Below, piece by piece: positions 25,846 through 34,954 of a DNA stretch of 64,000 nucleotides. The notes below the pieces were generated by a model. That model did no database searches. It saw only the letters and a list, made by a program, of their open reading frames with translations, and was not told the DNA's origin. Position 1 is the stretch's first letter, and every line of letters starts with the position of its first letter. The DNA is from Mucilaginibacter sp. OK098 (GTDB lineage Bacteria > Bacteroidota > Bacteroidia > Sphingobacteriales > Sphingobacteriaceae): the NCBI RefSeq assembly GCF_900142915.1, contig NZ_FRCM01000006.1, positions 323,503-387,502 on the forward strand, read 5' to 3'. The position numbers and the translations under genes are program-made.

Positions 25846-26769
25846 ATGAAAAAGATAATGATTTTAGCAATAGGCATTGCAATCAGCTTTGCCGCATGCA
25901 AAAAAAGCGGGGTTCAGTCAACCCCGCCTATTAAAATTACTAATACCGGTTGTATGGTAACAAATCATCTAGTCGATAGAGGGCCGTTTGACGGCAGAAC
26001 TTATTATTATTATTATGATAAGAATAACCAAATGACAAACTATGCGCATTATAATAACACCCAGCCCGGGTATCCTATCCTAAGAGATACTATATTCTAC
26101 TCATCCCCGGGTGCTGTAAGTAATGTAAGTCTCGAAGTTGGTGGGGCCAGGTCAAGCCAGTACTTTCCGTCTACAACCCTCTACCAGTATGGCAATGTAA
26201 CGGGGCTTCTGCCGGCTTCGGAAAAGACATTCGGAACACCGGAGCAAGATTATAAGCCGGGCGATATAATTAATTCTCCAATCGCTTATTATGGGTATAG
26301 CCTTGATTTCGATAAGCAAAACCGGCTATATTATGTGGAGCGGCTTACGCTTAACGGTTCTGGCAGGGTTAAGATGGATATTTTTTATAATGATAAAAAC
26401 AATGTTATAAAGATGGTAATTGAAAACATCACGGGCGTACGCGGTACCACAACAATAACGGTATCCGCTTATGATGACAAGCCCAACCCTTATGTAAATA
26501 TGCCTTATTGGAAATTAGCCTTAGCACCAGACTGGGTTGACCCTTATGATGTGGAATCACTTCTGACAGCACTCAGCCAAAATAACCCGATGGATTTTAC
26601 GCTTAATGCTACCTACATCGGATCAGCAACGTACATATATAGCAGAACCATGACTTATACCTATAATGACAAGGGCTTGCCCATGACCAGGAGCAATATC
26701 CAAAACCAAACAGGGCAGGTTGGTAGCAATTATACTTTTTCTGAAACATATGCATATAGCTGTAAATAA
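25846..26769 (+). CDS. Uncharacterised lipoprotein
   Basis: A 307-residue protein not recognised as a named family. A signal peptide with lipobox ends at Cys18 (ISFAACKKS). The mature part is rich in Tyr, Asn and Thr, with a run of five tyrosines (RTYYYYYDKN) and several Y-x-Y-[ND]-[DK]-[KN] turns (YSLDFDKQNRLYYVERLT, MDIFYNDKNNV, MTYTYNDKGLPMTR). This pattern resembles the beta-strand repeats of DUF4595-like/YD-repeat Bacteroidota lipoproteins. It follows the collagen-like gene by 70 bases on the same strand and may share its transcript. Probably surface or periplasmic; function unknown. Confidence 0.7.
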   Translation: MKKIMILAIGIAISFAACKKSGVQSTPPIKITNTGCMVTNHLVDRGPFDGRTYYYYYDKNNQMTNYAHYNNTQPGYPILRDTIFYSSPGAVSNVSLEVGGARSSQYFPSTTLYQYGNVTGLLPASEKTFGTPEQDYKPGDIINSPIAYYGYSLDFDKQNRLYYVERLTLNGSGRVKMDIFYNDKNNVIKMVIENITGVRGTTTITVSAYDDKPNPYVNMPYWKLALAPDWVDPYDVESLLTALSQNNPMDFTLNATYIGSATYIYSRTMTYTYNDKGLPMTRSNIQNQTGQVGSNYTFSETYAYSCK

Positions 26770-26923
26770 CACACCAGGAAACATACACACATTAAAAGCC
26801 CGTTCACTATCCTAACCTTCCATAAAGGCCGTTAGAATAGTTACATTTAATCACTATATGACCAATTAGGAATTCCGAACCGGGTATTTATTGTAGATTT
26901 ATTTAAATGAATTAATACAATAA

Positions 26924-27490
26924 ATGATACAATTTTTAAATTACCTTAATAATGTTACCCCGCTTTCAGATAACGCACAATCAGCCATAATTAGTAAATT
27001 AAAAAAAGCTAAGTATAGTAAAAACCATATTCTCATTAAAGAATTATCAAGATGCGAACATTTGTTTTTTATTGAAAAAGGATTAGCCCGGGCCTATTAT
27101 TTTAAGGATGGAAAGGAAATTACCGATTGGTTTGGTTTAGAAAACAGTGTTATAGGCCCGGTAGTACGACACTTTCCTACTAAAACAGGAATGCATTCTG
27201 TTGAACTATTAGAGGATACAACTGTTATCTCCATTAGTTTTTATGATTTGCAGGAACTGTATGATAAATACCATGAAATTGAACGGTTAGGCAGATTAAT
27301 TGCGATACAAACCATCCTTGTATTACAACAAAAAATTGATGCTATACAATTTTTAACTGCCAAACAACGCTACCGTGACTTTATAAAAGCTTATCCAGAT
27401 CTTTTGCAGAAAGTTTCTTTAGGATATATAGCCTCGTATCTTGGAATGAATCAGGTTACACTTAGCAGGATCAGAAAAAGCAAAAGTTAA
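26924..27490 (+). CDS. Crp/Fnr-family transcriptional regulator
   Basis: A 188-residue regulator. The N-terminal cNMP-binding-type beta roll runs through ILIKELSRCEHLFFIEKGLA, YYFKDGKEITDWFGLENSVI and SVELLEDTTVISISF. A long dimerisation helix (RLGRLIAIQTILVLQQKI) leads to a short winged helix, VSLGYIASYLGMNQVTLSRI. The arginine-glutamate pair used for cAMP binding in Crp is not evident, so it is one of the many Bacteroidota Crp-like proteins with an unknown signal. It lies 67 bases upstream of the GT1-type gene, its most likely target or operon partner. Confidence 0.88.
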   Translation: MIQFLNYLNNVTPLSDNAQSAIISKLKKAKYSKNHILIKELSRCEHLFFIEKGLARAYYFKDGKEITDWFGLENSVIGPVVRHFPTKTGMHSVELLEDTTVISISFYDLQELYDKYHEIERLGRLIAIQTILVLQQKIDAIQFLTAKQRYRDFIKAYPDLLQKVSLGYIASYLGMNQVTLSRIRKSKS

Positions 27491-27556
27491 TTTTTTAGCA
27501 ATTGCTAAAAGAAGTCGCTCAGTAAATCAGTTCCTTTGTGAATAAACAGGCTACAA

Positions 27557-28828
27557 TTGAACATAGGAATTTTCACTTACGGAACGCGGGGCGATATACA
27601 GCCATATATTGCTTTGGCATTAGGACTTATTGACAAAGACCACCAGGTAATTATTGCAGCCCCTGAAAATTTCAAGGAATTAGTTGAGGGTTTTGGCATT
27701 GCCTTTCATCCATTGCATGGTAACGCCGAGGAGGGAATGAACTCACCCGAAGGGCAAAGCGTATTACAAACCGAGAACACCATTAAGCTGATGAAGTATT
27801 TTTTTAAAGTACTTCATGAAATAAGGGTTCCGTTGCGCAAAAGCTATATTGAAGGAATTAACAAAATAGATTTTATTATAGCAAATGCTGCAACACTGCC
27901 AATTACGTATGCAATAGCGGAAAAGCAAAATAAAAGAATTGCGTTAACCTATTTTATGCCACCAGTTGTCCCTACGACTGAGTTCCCACTAGGTGACTTC
28001 GACTTCCTTAATTTCCCCTGGTATAATAAGCTGACTTATAAGCTGGCACATGTTTTTTTCTGGAAATTTGTAAAGAGAGAAACCAACGAATTCAGACAAG
28101 AATTAGGCCTGCCTGCTTTAAAGGAAAACCTTATAGATTATATTGGTAAACAAAAACCACTGGACTTATATTGCTTAAGCCCAAGCCTGATCCCTCAACC
28201 CAAAGATTGGGATGATAACCATAAAATAACCGGCTTTTTAACTGTTCCTGAAAAAAGAATAGCAGGTCATTTTCCGGATGAGAGCCCAATCGAATTAAAT
28301 AATTGGTTACAGCAAGGCGATAAACCCATATATATGGGTTTTGGCAGTAATGGCGTTGGCAATACAGAAAAGTTTATAAATATCTTAAATACGATTCTGA
28401 ACAAAACCAATGAACGGATCATATTTTGCACAGGGTGGTCGCTTTTTAAAAACTTACCCCAACATAAGAACCTGTTCGTAACAAAATATGTAAACCATGA
28501 GGCTGTTTTACCAAAATGTAAGGTGGGGATATTTCATGGTGGTGCAGGCACGCTGGCTGCTATGTTGCGGCACAACCTGCCGGTAATTATTATTTCATTT
28601 TATACCGACCAGCCAACCTGGGGGAAAATAATAGAACGGATGAAACTAGGCGTTCACATCCCTGTAAAAAAACTCAATGCCGATAAGCTAATTTCCGCTT
28701 TAACAAAAGTTCAGTCATCTGAAATAAAGAATTGCGTAGCAATTATCGGCCAGCAAATCAGAAATGAAACCGGGCTTGAAAATGCGGTGAATGAAATTGA
28801 AAAGTACTTTAATGAAACTCTTCCTTAA
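27557..28828 (+). CDS. GT1-type glycosyltransferase (MGT/UGT-like)
   Basis: A 423-residue GT-B enzyme. The opening MNIGIFTYGTRGDIQPYIAL is the diagnostic start of sterol/macrolide glycosyltransferases (GT1/GT28 group), and VGIFHGGAGTLAAMLRHNLP at about residues 329-348 is the C-terminal donor-binding motif (H-G-G-x-G-T), followed by SFYTDQPTWGKIIE. The start is TTG at 27557: an in-frame stop lies six codons upstream and no ATG fits. Such enzymes glycosylate small hydrophobic acceptors (lipids, antibiotics), possibly as detoxification. It follows the Crp-like regulator and is closed by a strong hairpin at 28898. Confidence 0.88.
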   Translation: MNIGIFTYGTRGDIQPYIALALGLIDKDHQVIIAAPENFKELVEGFGIAFHPLHGNAEEGMNSPEGQSVLQTENTIKLMKYFFKVLHEIRVPLRKSYIEGINKIDFIIANAATLPITYAIAEKQNKRIALTYFMPPVVPTTEFPLGDFDFLNFPWYNKLTYKLAHVFFWKFVKRETNEFRQELGLPALKENLIDYIGKQKPLDLYCLSPSLIPQPKDWDDNHKITGFLTVPEKRIAGHFPDESPIELNNWLQQGDKPIYMGFGSNGVGNTEKFINILNTILNKTNERIIFCTGWSLFKNLPQHKNLFVTKYVNHEAVLPKCKVGIFHGGAGTLAAMLRHNLPVIIISFYTDQPTWGKIIERMKLGVHIPVKKLNADKLISALTKVQSSEIKNCVAIIGQQIRNETGLENAVNEIEKYFNETLP

Positions 28829-28897
28829 AATAAAAAGGATAGAGGAAATTCGCTGGCGTATACTTAATAATAGTACGACAATGATTTTTCATCTAAA

Positions 28898-28939
28898 TTA
28901 GAACTAAAAAACCGGCCTGGACCGGTTCTTTAGTTCTAA
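28898..28939. terminator. Bidirectional terminator between convergent genes
   Basis: An 18-base arm (28898-28915) pairs with 28922-28939 with a single mismatch around a six-base loop, with an A-rich left arm and a T-rich right arm. It lies between the plus-strand glycosyltransferase and the minus-strand SusD gene, 8 bases from the SusD stop, so it can end both transcripts. Confidence 0.85.
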
Positions 28940-28946
28940 TTTCAAA

Positions 28947-30461
28947 TTACCAACCTGCATTTTGTTTAAGCTGGCCCTGGCTTATCTGGATATCTTTTGG
29001 TGGGATAGGCCAAACATTGTCCCTGGCCGGAACAAAATTACGGGCGGGCCAAACAACAGAGCCGTTGGCCCCGTGTAATGGCTTGGCATAGGCAAGCTGC
29101 GCATCGCCCCAGCGAACCAGGTCAAAATTCCTGTCACTCCATTCACCTGCAAGCTCGCAACGACGCTCGTGCTTTAAATTAGCCATGGTTGCACCCGATA
29201 TAGGGGCTAAACCTGCTCTCTGGCGGATTAAATTGATCTCGGCATCACCACTTTTGCTCTGCATAATTTCAGCTTCGGCCTTGAATAATATTACTTCAGC
29301 ATAACGTAACAAGGGTACATTTAAATCGGTTGATGGTTCATCACCATTAGGACTTATATGAATACCACCCGCATAACTGAAAGGCTCCATATATTTATTA
29401 AATTGGTAGCCGGTTAAGCTGTTACTCTTTCCGCCGATGGGATAAGTATAAGTTTGCCCGAAATACTGAAAGGTATCGCCTTGTTTAAGAATGGTTGTCT
29501 GCAACCTTTTATCGCCAGTTTCAAATTCGTCAACAAGTTCTTTAGTTGGCTGGAAATAGCCAAAACCATTATACAAACCCCATCCTTTATTTTCCAGCAT
29601 CGCACCTGGCAATATGCTCTGTCCGTTTGAACTGCTGGCCACCGACCAAATATATTCTGAACTATAGTTATTGGCAATTTTAAATACATCTGCATAGTTA
29701 CCTAACAATTGATGTTTACCGCTTAAAATTACTGAGTCGGCATATTTTTCCGCATTGGCATAATCTTTAGCATGCAGGTATGCTTTTGCCAGGTAGGCCC
29801 ATGCTGCAGTTTTGTGTGCTCTCCCATAATCGGCAGGGGCAAGCTTGTCAAAATACGGTAAAAGAGAGGCGGCCTTTTTAAGGTCAGATATGATATAAGC
29901 ATAGTTATCCTTTACAGATGCCGGCTGCAAAGGAAATGCAATTGGGTTAGCCCTGTTCTGTAAAGGTGCGCCTTGTGTGTTGCTTCCATAAAGATCGGCA
30001 ATTTCCAGGTGCATGGTGGCATGAACAAAATATGCCTGCCCAAGAATAAAGTTTTTAGCTGCCTGATCCATGTTTATAGCCGGAACATTATTAATAATAT
30101 CATTAGCTCTTTTCATTACTACAAAATGTAATGACCATGGCGCGTAAATACTGCCTTCGTTTCCGGTACAAACAAAGTTTTTTATATTTTGCCTGTCAGA
30201 AGATGTACGGCCTACAACCATGTCATCGCTTGCGTTTATAAACCAAAAGAAACCGCGCCCATACATATCTTCACTGTTACTTTGCAATTCATACAAACCA
30301 TTGGCAGCTTGCTGGGCATCACTGGCTGTTTTCCAAAAGTTGGCCGTGGTTGGCGTACCCGTTGGCTTAATGTTATCCAGGGTGCCCTTTTTGCAACCTT
30401 GCACTGCCATTAAAATTATAATACTTAAAATGGTGCAGGTATATATATTCTTAAATTTCAT
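28947..30461 (-). CDS. SusD/RagB-family nutrient-binding lipoprotein
   Basis: A 504-residue surface lipoprotein; lipobox at VQGCKKG (Cys23). The N-terminal SusD-like part (PTTANFWKTASDAQQAANGL) and TPR-like helices (AAWAYLAKAYLHAKDYANAE) precede a RagB/SusD C-terminal domain with VPLLRYAEVILFKAEAEI and the typical ending FDLVRWGDAQ... VWPIPPKDIQISQGQLKQNAGW. SusD forms a lid on the SusC barrel and binds the substrate at the cell surface. The stop of SusC is 34 bases upstream, so they are co-transcribed. The ligand (glycan, peptide or other) is not predictable, and no hydrolase is linked. Confidence 0.95.
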   Translation of the reverse strand: MKFKNIYTCTILSIIILMAVQGCKKGTLDNIKPTGTPTTANFWKTASDAQQAANGLYELQSNSEDMYGRGFFWFINASDDMVVGRTSSDRQNIKNFVCTGNEGSIYAPWSLHFVVMKRANDIINNVPAINMDQAAKNFILGQAYFVHATMHLEIADLYGSNTQGAPLQNRANPIAFPLQPASVKDNYAYIISDLKKAASLLPYFDKLAPADYGRAHKTAAWAYLAKAYLHAKDYANAEKYADSVILSGKHQLLGNYADVFKIANNYSSEYIWSVASSSNGQSILPGAMLENKGWGLYNGFGYFQPTKELVDEFETGDKRLQTTILKQGDTFQYFGQTYTYPIGGKSNSLTGYQFNKYMEPFSYAGGIHISPNGDEPSTDLNVPLLRYAEVILFKAEAEIMQSKSGDAEINLIRQRAGLAPISGATMANLKHERRCELAGEWSDRNFDLVRWGDAQLAYAKPLHGANGSVVWPARNFVPARDNVWPIPPKDIQISQGQLKQNAGW

Positions 30462-30495
30462 GACTCTTTTATTTTAAAATCCTTTACTTGGTAAA

Positions 30496-33400
30496 TTATA
30501 ATCCAACATTAACACCTAATAAAACTATTCTTGACGGCGGATAAAGCCCCAGATCAACTCCGTTCTGGCCAATGCCTATTTCCGGGTCAAGGCCTGTGTA
30601 TTTAGTAAATGTTACCAGGTTTTGCGCGTCAACATATAGCCTTAAACTGCGGATTCCCATTTTATTGCAAAAATTCTTGTTTACAGTATAACCGAGTGTT
30701 GCATTTTTAATCCGCATATACGCTCCGCTTTCAACATAAAAATCCGATACATTACTAAAATTACCATTCGGGTCGCTAGCTGATAATCTTGGGATATTGG
30801 TATTGGTGTTAGTAGGTGTCCAGGCATTTTTTGCTGCAGCTAACAGGTTGTAGTTTTGTATAGATGCGTTTAACCCAGTGTATTTAACGCCATTAAAGAG
30901 CTTGTTACCTGCTACTCCTTGTAAAAATATGCTGAGGTCAAACGAGGCATAGGTAAGGTTAGCTGTAAACCCGTAATTAAATTTGGGGAAGGGTGTGCCC
31001 AAATAAACTTTATCGCTTGTATTAAGCTTTCCGTCGCCGTTAACATCAACAAATTTTATATCTCCGGGCTTTGCATTTGGTTGGATCAGTGTGCCATCAG
31101 GCGCCTTGTAATTATTTACCTCGGCCTGTGACTGGAATAACCCAGCTGTGCGGTATCCGAAAAAAGAATAAAGCGGGTATCCTTGAACCAGTTGCACAGG
31201 CACCAGGTTGTCCCTTACTGTTGGATTACCCAATATGGTTTCCTGGCCCGGTAAAATATCATTTATCTTATTTTTAATGTACGAACCGTTGAGTGAAAGG
31301 TTATAATGTAAATTCCCTGTACTGCCTTGATATTTAACCGCTAATTCGATCCCTTTATTTTGGATCTCACCTCCGTTAACAAATGGTGGATTTGATACGC
31401 CGTAAACAGCAGCTACTGGTGGTTGAAACAAAAATTGAGTATTCTTTTTTACAAAAGCATCAACAGTAACATCTAATTGGCCGTTCAGCATGCCTAAATC
31501 TAAGCCAATATCTGTTTGTGCTGCCTTTTCCCAGCGTAAATTTGGGTTTGAAATTCCTCCTACTGCTGCACCTGTAATAATAGCTGCGGGGCTACCCAAA
31601 TAACCCGAAGTCTTAGTTAAAGAAACGGAAGTAGGGAAATTTGGCAAACCCGCCAGGTTACCTGACTGGCCATAACTAGCCCTCAGCTTGGCAAATGAGA
31701 TTATGCTTTCTGTTGGAAAAAAAGGCTCTTTACTAATGATCCATCCTGCGGATACCCCGGGGTAGTTTTCTGACCGGTATTTGCTGCTTAACTGCGAGGT
31801 TGCATCCCTCCGTATAATACCATTAATAAGGTATCTCTCTTTATATTCATAACCAACCCTGCCAATATAGGAGATGAGGGCATTTTCATTTTTTTGTCCC
31901 TGTAAGGGGATGCCGGTTGGTGCAAGGGTTCCATTTATAATATACCGGGATGAAGGGTCTTCACTTAAATAATTATCGGTATTAACACTAAAAAATTCCT
32001 GCGTATCGTCCTGGTAGGTATAACCCGCCAGGGCTGTTATATGGTGGTTATTGCCAATCGTTTTGTCGTACGTAAGAGTTTGCTCTGCTAAAACAGTAAT
32101 AAAATTATTATCTTCCTGGAACAGCGAATTATCGAAAAACTTCTTGCCTGGCTCTAAAATCCTGGTACCGAAATTTTTAATTGTTTCCAGGTTTTTGTTA
32201 ACCCCCAGGTTTGATCTGAATTTAAAATCTTTTAAGAATTTAATTTCAACATATGGGTTTATGTTAAGGCTGGTTACAGCATCACTATTATCCAATCGTT
32301 TAAGATAAGCTACCGGGTTAATCACATCGCCATATGAGCCTGCATATTGTGCTGGTACACCGCCAAAACTTCCATCTGCATTATAAATAGATGCATTGGG
32401 AGGATAAAATATAGCGGATAGTATTGCACCTGTGTAATCACTTGTAGTATTTGCGCCTTGTCCGTTGTTGTACGAGAAAGAGGCGCTCTCCCCTATTTTA
32501 AGCCAGTCTTTAATTTTATGATCAGAGTTGAACCTGAAATTGTACCTTTCTGAATGAGTATTCAGCAAAATAGCATCGTTTCTTCTGTAACCGCCTGAAA
32601 CATAAAAGTTAGATTTCTCACTACCGCCACTTAAATTCAGGTTATAATCCTGTACATAACCAGTTCTGAAAAGCGCATTGGGCCAATTAGTCCTGGTGAT
32701 ACGCGAATCGGGGTTTACCTGTGCATTAAACGCATCCAGCCTGGGTAAGCCAGCGTTATCATAAGCTTGATTAATAGCATCCGCATATTGTGCCGCATTT
32801 AATGCATGCAAAATCTTTTCGGCATTTTGCAGGCCAGCTTTTGCGGTAATATCAACATTTGTTTTTCCTTGTTTACCGCGCTTGGTAGTTATTAATATTA
32901 CCCCGCCGGCAGCTTTTGCACCATAAATGGCAGCATATGAATCTTTTAATACTTCGATAGATTCTACATCGCTAGGGTCTATCGGGCCACCGTTGTAAAT
33001 TGTTCCATCCACAACTGTTAGCGGGCCCTCGTTATTAAATGAGCTTTGTCCGCGCACCCTGATGCTGGGCAAGGCTGTTGGATCGCCCCCTTCATTTAAT
33101 ACAGTTACACCGGCTACCTGGCCCTGCAGCATTTCAGTAACCGAACCTACAGAACGGTCTTTAACATTTGCAACTTTTAAAGACCCAACCGCCCCGGTAA
33201 TATCTGCCTTTTTTTGAGTGCCATAACCTACAACTACTACCGTTGATAATCCGGTCATATCACTTTCCAGGGTTACATTAAGCGGCGAATGATCTGCAAC
33301 TATTGTTTGTGTTTTATACCCAACATAGGTAAATATCAAGGCATCCCCTTCTTCTATTGTTATTTTGAAATTCCCGTTTATATCGGTAGAGACTGCCGCA

Positions 33401-33852
33401 TTTGAAGCTTTGCTGCGAACAACCACGCCAGGTAGGGGGCCATCTTTGTCTGTTACCATACCTGTTATAACTACCTTGCTTACCACCGGTAAAACTTTTT
33501 TACGGGAAATAATGATAGTACCGTACTTTTCCCTGTATTCCACAGCTGTGTGGCTGGTTAAAGCATCAAGTACATACTTTAAAGATTTATTGATAAACTG
33601 ACTTTCCTTTACTTTTACCTGCGCCACATCCTCAAGTTTGTAATTAAAAGACACATTATTTACCGCTTTTTTTAATTTTTCCAGTGAAACATCCAGGGTT
33701 TCATTAGCAAACTTTACCGTTACCGGCTGATCAGTAATTGAATTTTTTTGTTCTGCCAAAGCCCTCCGCGGCATTGATACTGTTAAAACAGTTAAGAGCA
33801 ATAAAACTGTACTCATTAACTTTCTCAAAATCTGAGTTAGAGGTTTTTCCAT
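30496..33852 (-). CDS. SusC/RagA-family TonB-linked outer-membrane transporter
   Basis: A 1118-residue outer-membrane protein. Order: signal peptide (about 1-33), STN domain (VTVKFANETLDVSLEKLKKA to about 110), carboxypeptidase-regulatory-like beta domain (VVITGMVTDKDGPLPGVVVR, about 128-205), plug (VGYGTQKKADITGAVG, then SIEVLKDSYAAIYGAKAAGG) and a 22-strand barrel ending in a typical C-terminal strand (PPSRIVLLGVNVGL). The STN domain marks receptors that signal through FecR and an ECF sigma factor; both genes lie directly upstream. It imports the SusD-captured ligand using TonB energy. The length is within the family's normal range. Confidence 0.96.
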   Translation of the reverse strand: MEKPLTQILRKLMSTVLLLLTVLTVSMPRRALAEQKNSITDQPVTVKFANETLDVSLEKLKKAVNNVSFNYKLEDVAQVKVKESQFINKSLKYVLDALTSHTAVEYREKYGTIIISRKKVLPVVSKVVITGMVTDKDGPLPGVVVRSKASNAAVSTDINGNFKITIEEGDALIFTYVGYKTQTIVADHSPLNVTLESDMTGLSTVVVVGYGTQKKADITGAVGSLKVANVKDRSVGSVTEMLQGQVAGVTVLNEGGDPTALPSIRVRGQSSFNNEGPLTVVDGTIYNGGPIDPSDVESIEVLKDSYAAIYGAKAAGGVILITTKRGKQGKTNVDITAKAGLQNAEKILHALNAAQYADAINQAYDNAGLPRLDAFNAQVNPDSRITRTNWPNALFRTGYVQDYNLNLSGGSEKSNFYVSGGYRRNDAILLNTHSERYNFRFNSDHKIKDWLKIGESASFSYNNGQGANTTSDYTGAILSAIFYPPNASIYNADGSFGGVPAQYAGSYGDVINPVAYLKRLDNSDAVTSLNINPYVEIKFLKDFKFRSNLGVNKNLETIKNFGTRILEPGKKFFDNSLFQEDNNFITVLAEQTLTYDKTIGNNHHITALAGYTYQDDTQEFFSVNTDNYLSEDPSSRYIINGTLAPTGIPLQGQKNENALISYIGRVGYEYKERYLINGIIRRDATSQLSSKYRSENYPGVSAGWIISKEPFFPTESIISFAKLRASYGQSGNLAGLPNFPTSVSLTKTSGYLGSPAAIITGAAVGGISNPNLRWEKAAQTDIGLDLGMLNGQLDVTVDAFVKKNTQFLFQPPVAAVYGVSNPPFVNGGEIQNKGIELAVKYQGSTGNLHYNLSLNGSYIKNKINDILPGQETILGNPTVRDNLVPVQLVQGYPLYSFFGYRTAGLFQSQAEVNNYKAPDGTLIQPNAKPGDIKFVDVNGDGKLNTSDKVYLGTPFPKFNYGFTANLTYASFDLSIFLQGVAGNKLFNGVKYTGLNASIQNYNLLAAAKNAWTPTNTNTNIPRLSASDPNGNFSNVSDFYVESGAYMRIKNATLGYTVNKNFCNKMGIRSLRLYVDAQNLVTFTKYTGLDPEIGIGQNGVDLGLYPPSRIVLLGVNVGL

Positions 33853-33921
33853 ATATTTGTTTTTTTAATAGTGATTAGTAGCTGCCCGCTTGTTTTAGTT
33901 TTGGCAGTTACCTGTAATTAG

Positions 33922-33948
33922 CCAATGCTTGTTGACAGCAGGCATTGG
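33922..33948. other. Hairpin between the fecR-like and susC-like genes
   Basis: CCAATGC at 33922-33928 pairs with GCATTGG at 33942-33948, and the stem can be extended by wobble pairs. On the operon strand no U-run follows, so a terminator is unlikely. It could be an mRNA processing or stability element that separates expression of anti-sigma from receptor. Confidence 0.45.
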
Positions 33949-33963
33949 TTTTCTCTTTATATA

Positions 33964-34908
33964 TCATTTAATATTTACTGTATTACCTTGCAGTTTATAT
34001 GATCTGCCATCAATAACCTGTAGTATATCCACCACCTGTTTAATTGTAAGTTTATTTGGAAACCTAACCGAGTAATGCTGCCTATTGGGTTTTGTACCCA
34101 GGTATCTGAAATTAATATTATACCTGTTTTGGAGGTAAATGGCTACCTCTTTAAATGTAGCGTCATCTAAAATAAGTTCATCACTCATCCAGCTGAGCGA
34201 GTGGCTATCAGCAACTTCCTGTTTTATAAAACTTTGATTTTGTTTATTGTAAATTAACAATTGCCGGGGGGTATACATACCCAATGTGTGGGTTTGATCG
34301 TGCGCTTCAACCTTACCGCTTTTAACGAAAAGCTGGATATCAGATAGTTCTTTATAAAATTTAATATTGAATGATGTACCTAATACCTGGGTAGTAACTT
34401 TGTCCGTGTGAACTAAAAATGGTTTTAAAGCGTCGTGTTCCACTTCAAAAAAAGCTTCACCATCCAATAAAAATACTTCACGTTTTTTGTCACTAAATTT
34501 AACCGGAAATTTAATTGTAGTGCCAGCATTTAGTTTCACCACTGTATTGTCCGGCAATACCACCTGGGTCATTTGGCCTTTGGGCGCAGTAACCGTTTGG
34601 TAGGCTATTATATCGCTGGTATTATGATTGAAGAATCTCCCTGAATATAAAACGCCGCCTAAAACTGCCAGCACCAAAGCAGCCGCAACTTTCAGCCATA
34701 TCATATTCAGTTGTCTAACCTTCGCAGGAACCGCGGTCTGCATTTCTATTCGTTCCCATAGTGCTTGCTTTAATCCGTCTTTAAACGGTTTAAGATCCGT
34801 TTCGGAATCAAATTCATGCATCCTTGCCTTCAGCAAGGCTAATTCTTCGTCGGTGCATTTACCTGAATGGAATTTTTTTAGAAGCTTTTTAATTTCCTGT
34901 TCGTTCAC
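33964..34908 (-). CDS. FecR-family anti-sigma factor
   Basis: A 314-residue inner-membrane protein. The cytosolic N-terminus (about 1-70) binds the sigma factor, and one helix, MIWLKVAAALVLAVLGGVLY, spans the membrane. The FecR domain carries VTAPKGQMTQVVLPDNTVVKLNAG, YFxVEH-like FFEVEHDALKPFLVHT and LGTSFNIKFY; the C-terminal DUF4974 domain follows (WMSDELILDDATFKEVAIYLQNRYN). It senses the loaded SusC STN domain and releases the sigma factor. The start is GTG at 34908, immediately after an in-frame stop, with no earlier ATG. It lies 46 bases after the sigma factor gene. Confidence 0.94.
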   Translation of the reverse strand: MNEQEIKKLLKKFHSGKCTDEELALLKARMHEFDSETDLKPFKDGLKQALWERIEMQTAVPAKVRQLNMIWLKVAAALVLAVLGGVLYSGRFFNHNTSDIIAYQTVTAPKGQMTQVVLPDNTVVKLNAGTTIKFPVKFSDKKREVFLLDGEAFFEVEHDALKPFLVHTDKVTTQVLGTSFNIKFYKELSDIQLFVKSGKVEAHDQTHTLGMYTPRQLLIYNKQNQSFIKQEVADSHSLSWMSDELILDDATFKEVAIYLQNRYNINFRYLGTKPNRQHYSVRFPNKLTIKQVVDILQVIDGRSYKLQGNTVNIK

Positions 34909-34954
34909 TTATTTGGCTATATACCTAATAAGTGACAGGTAAGCGGCAGTTGTA

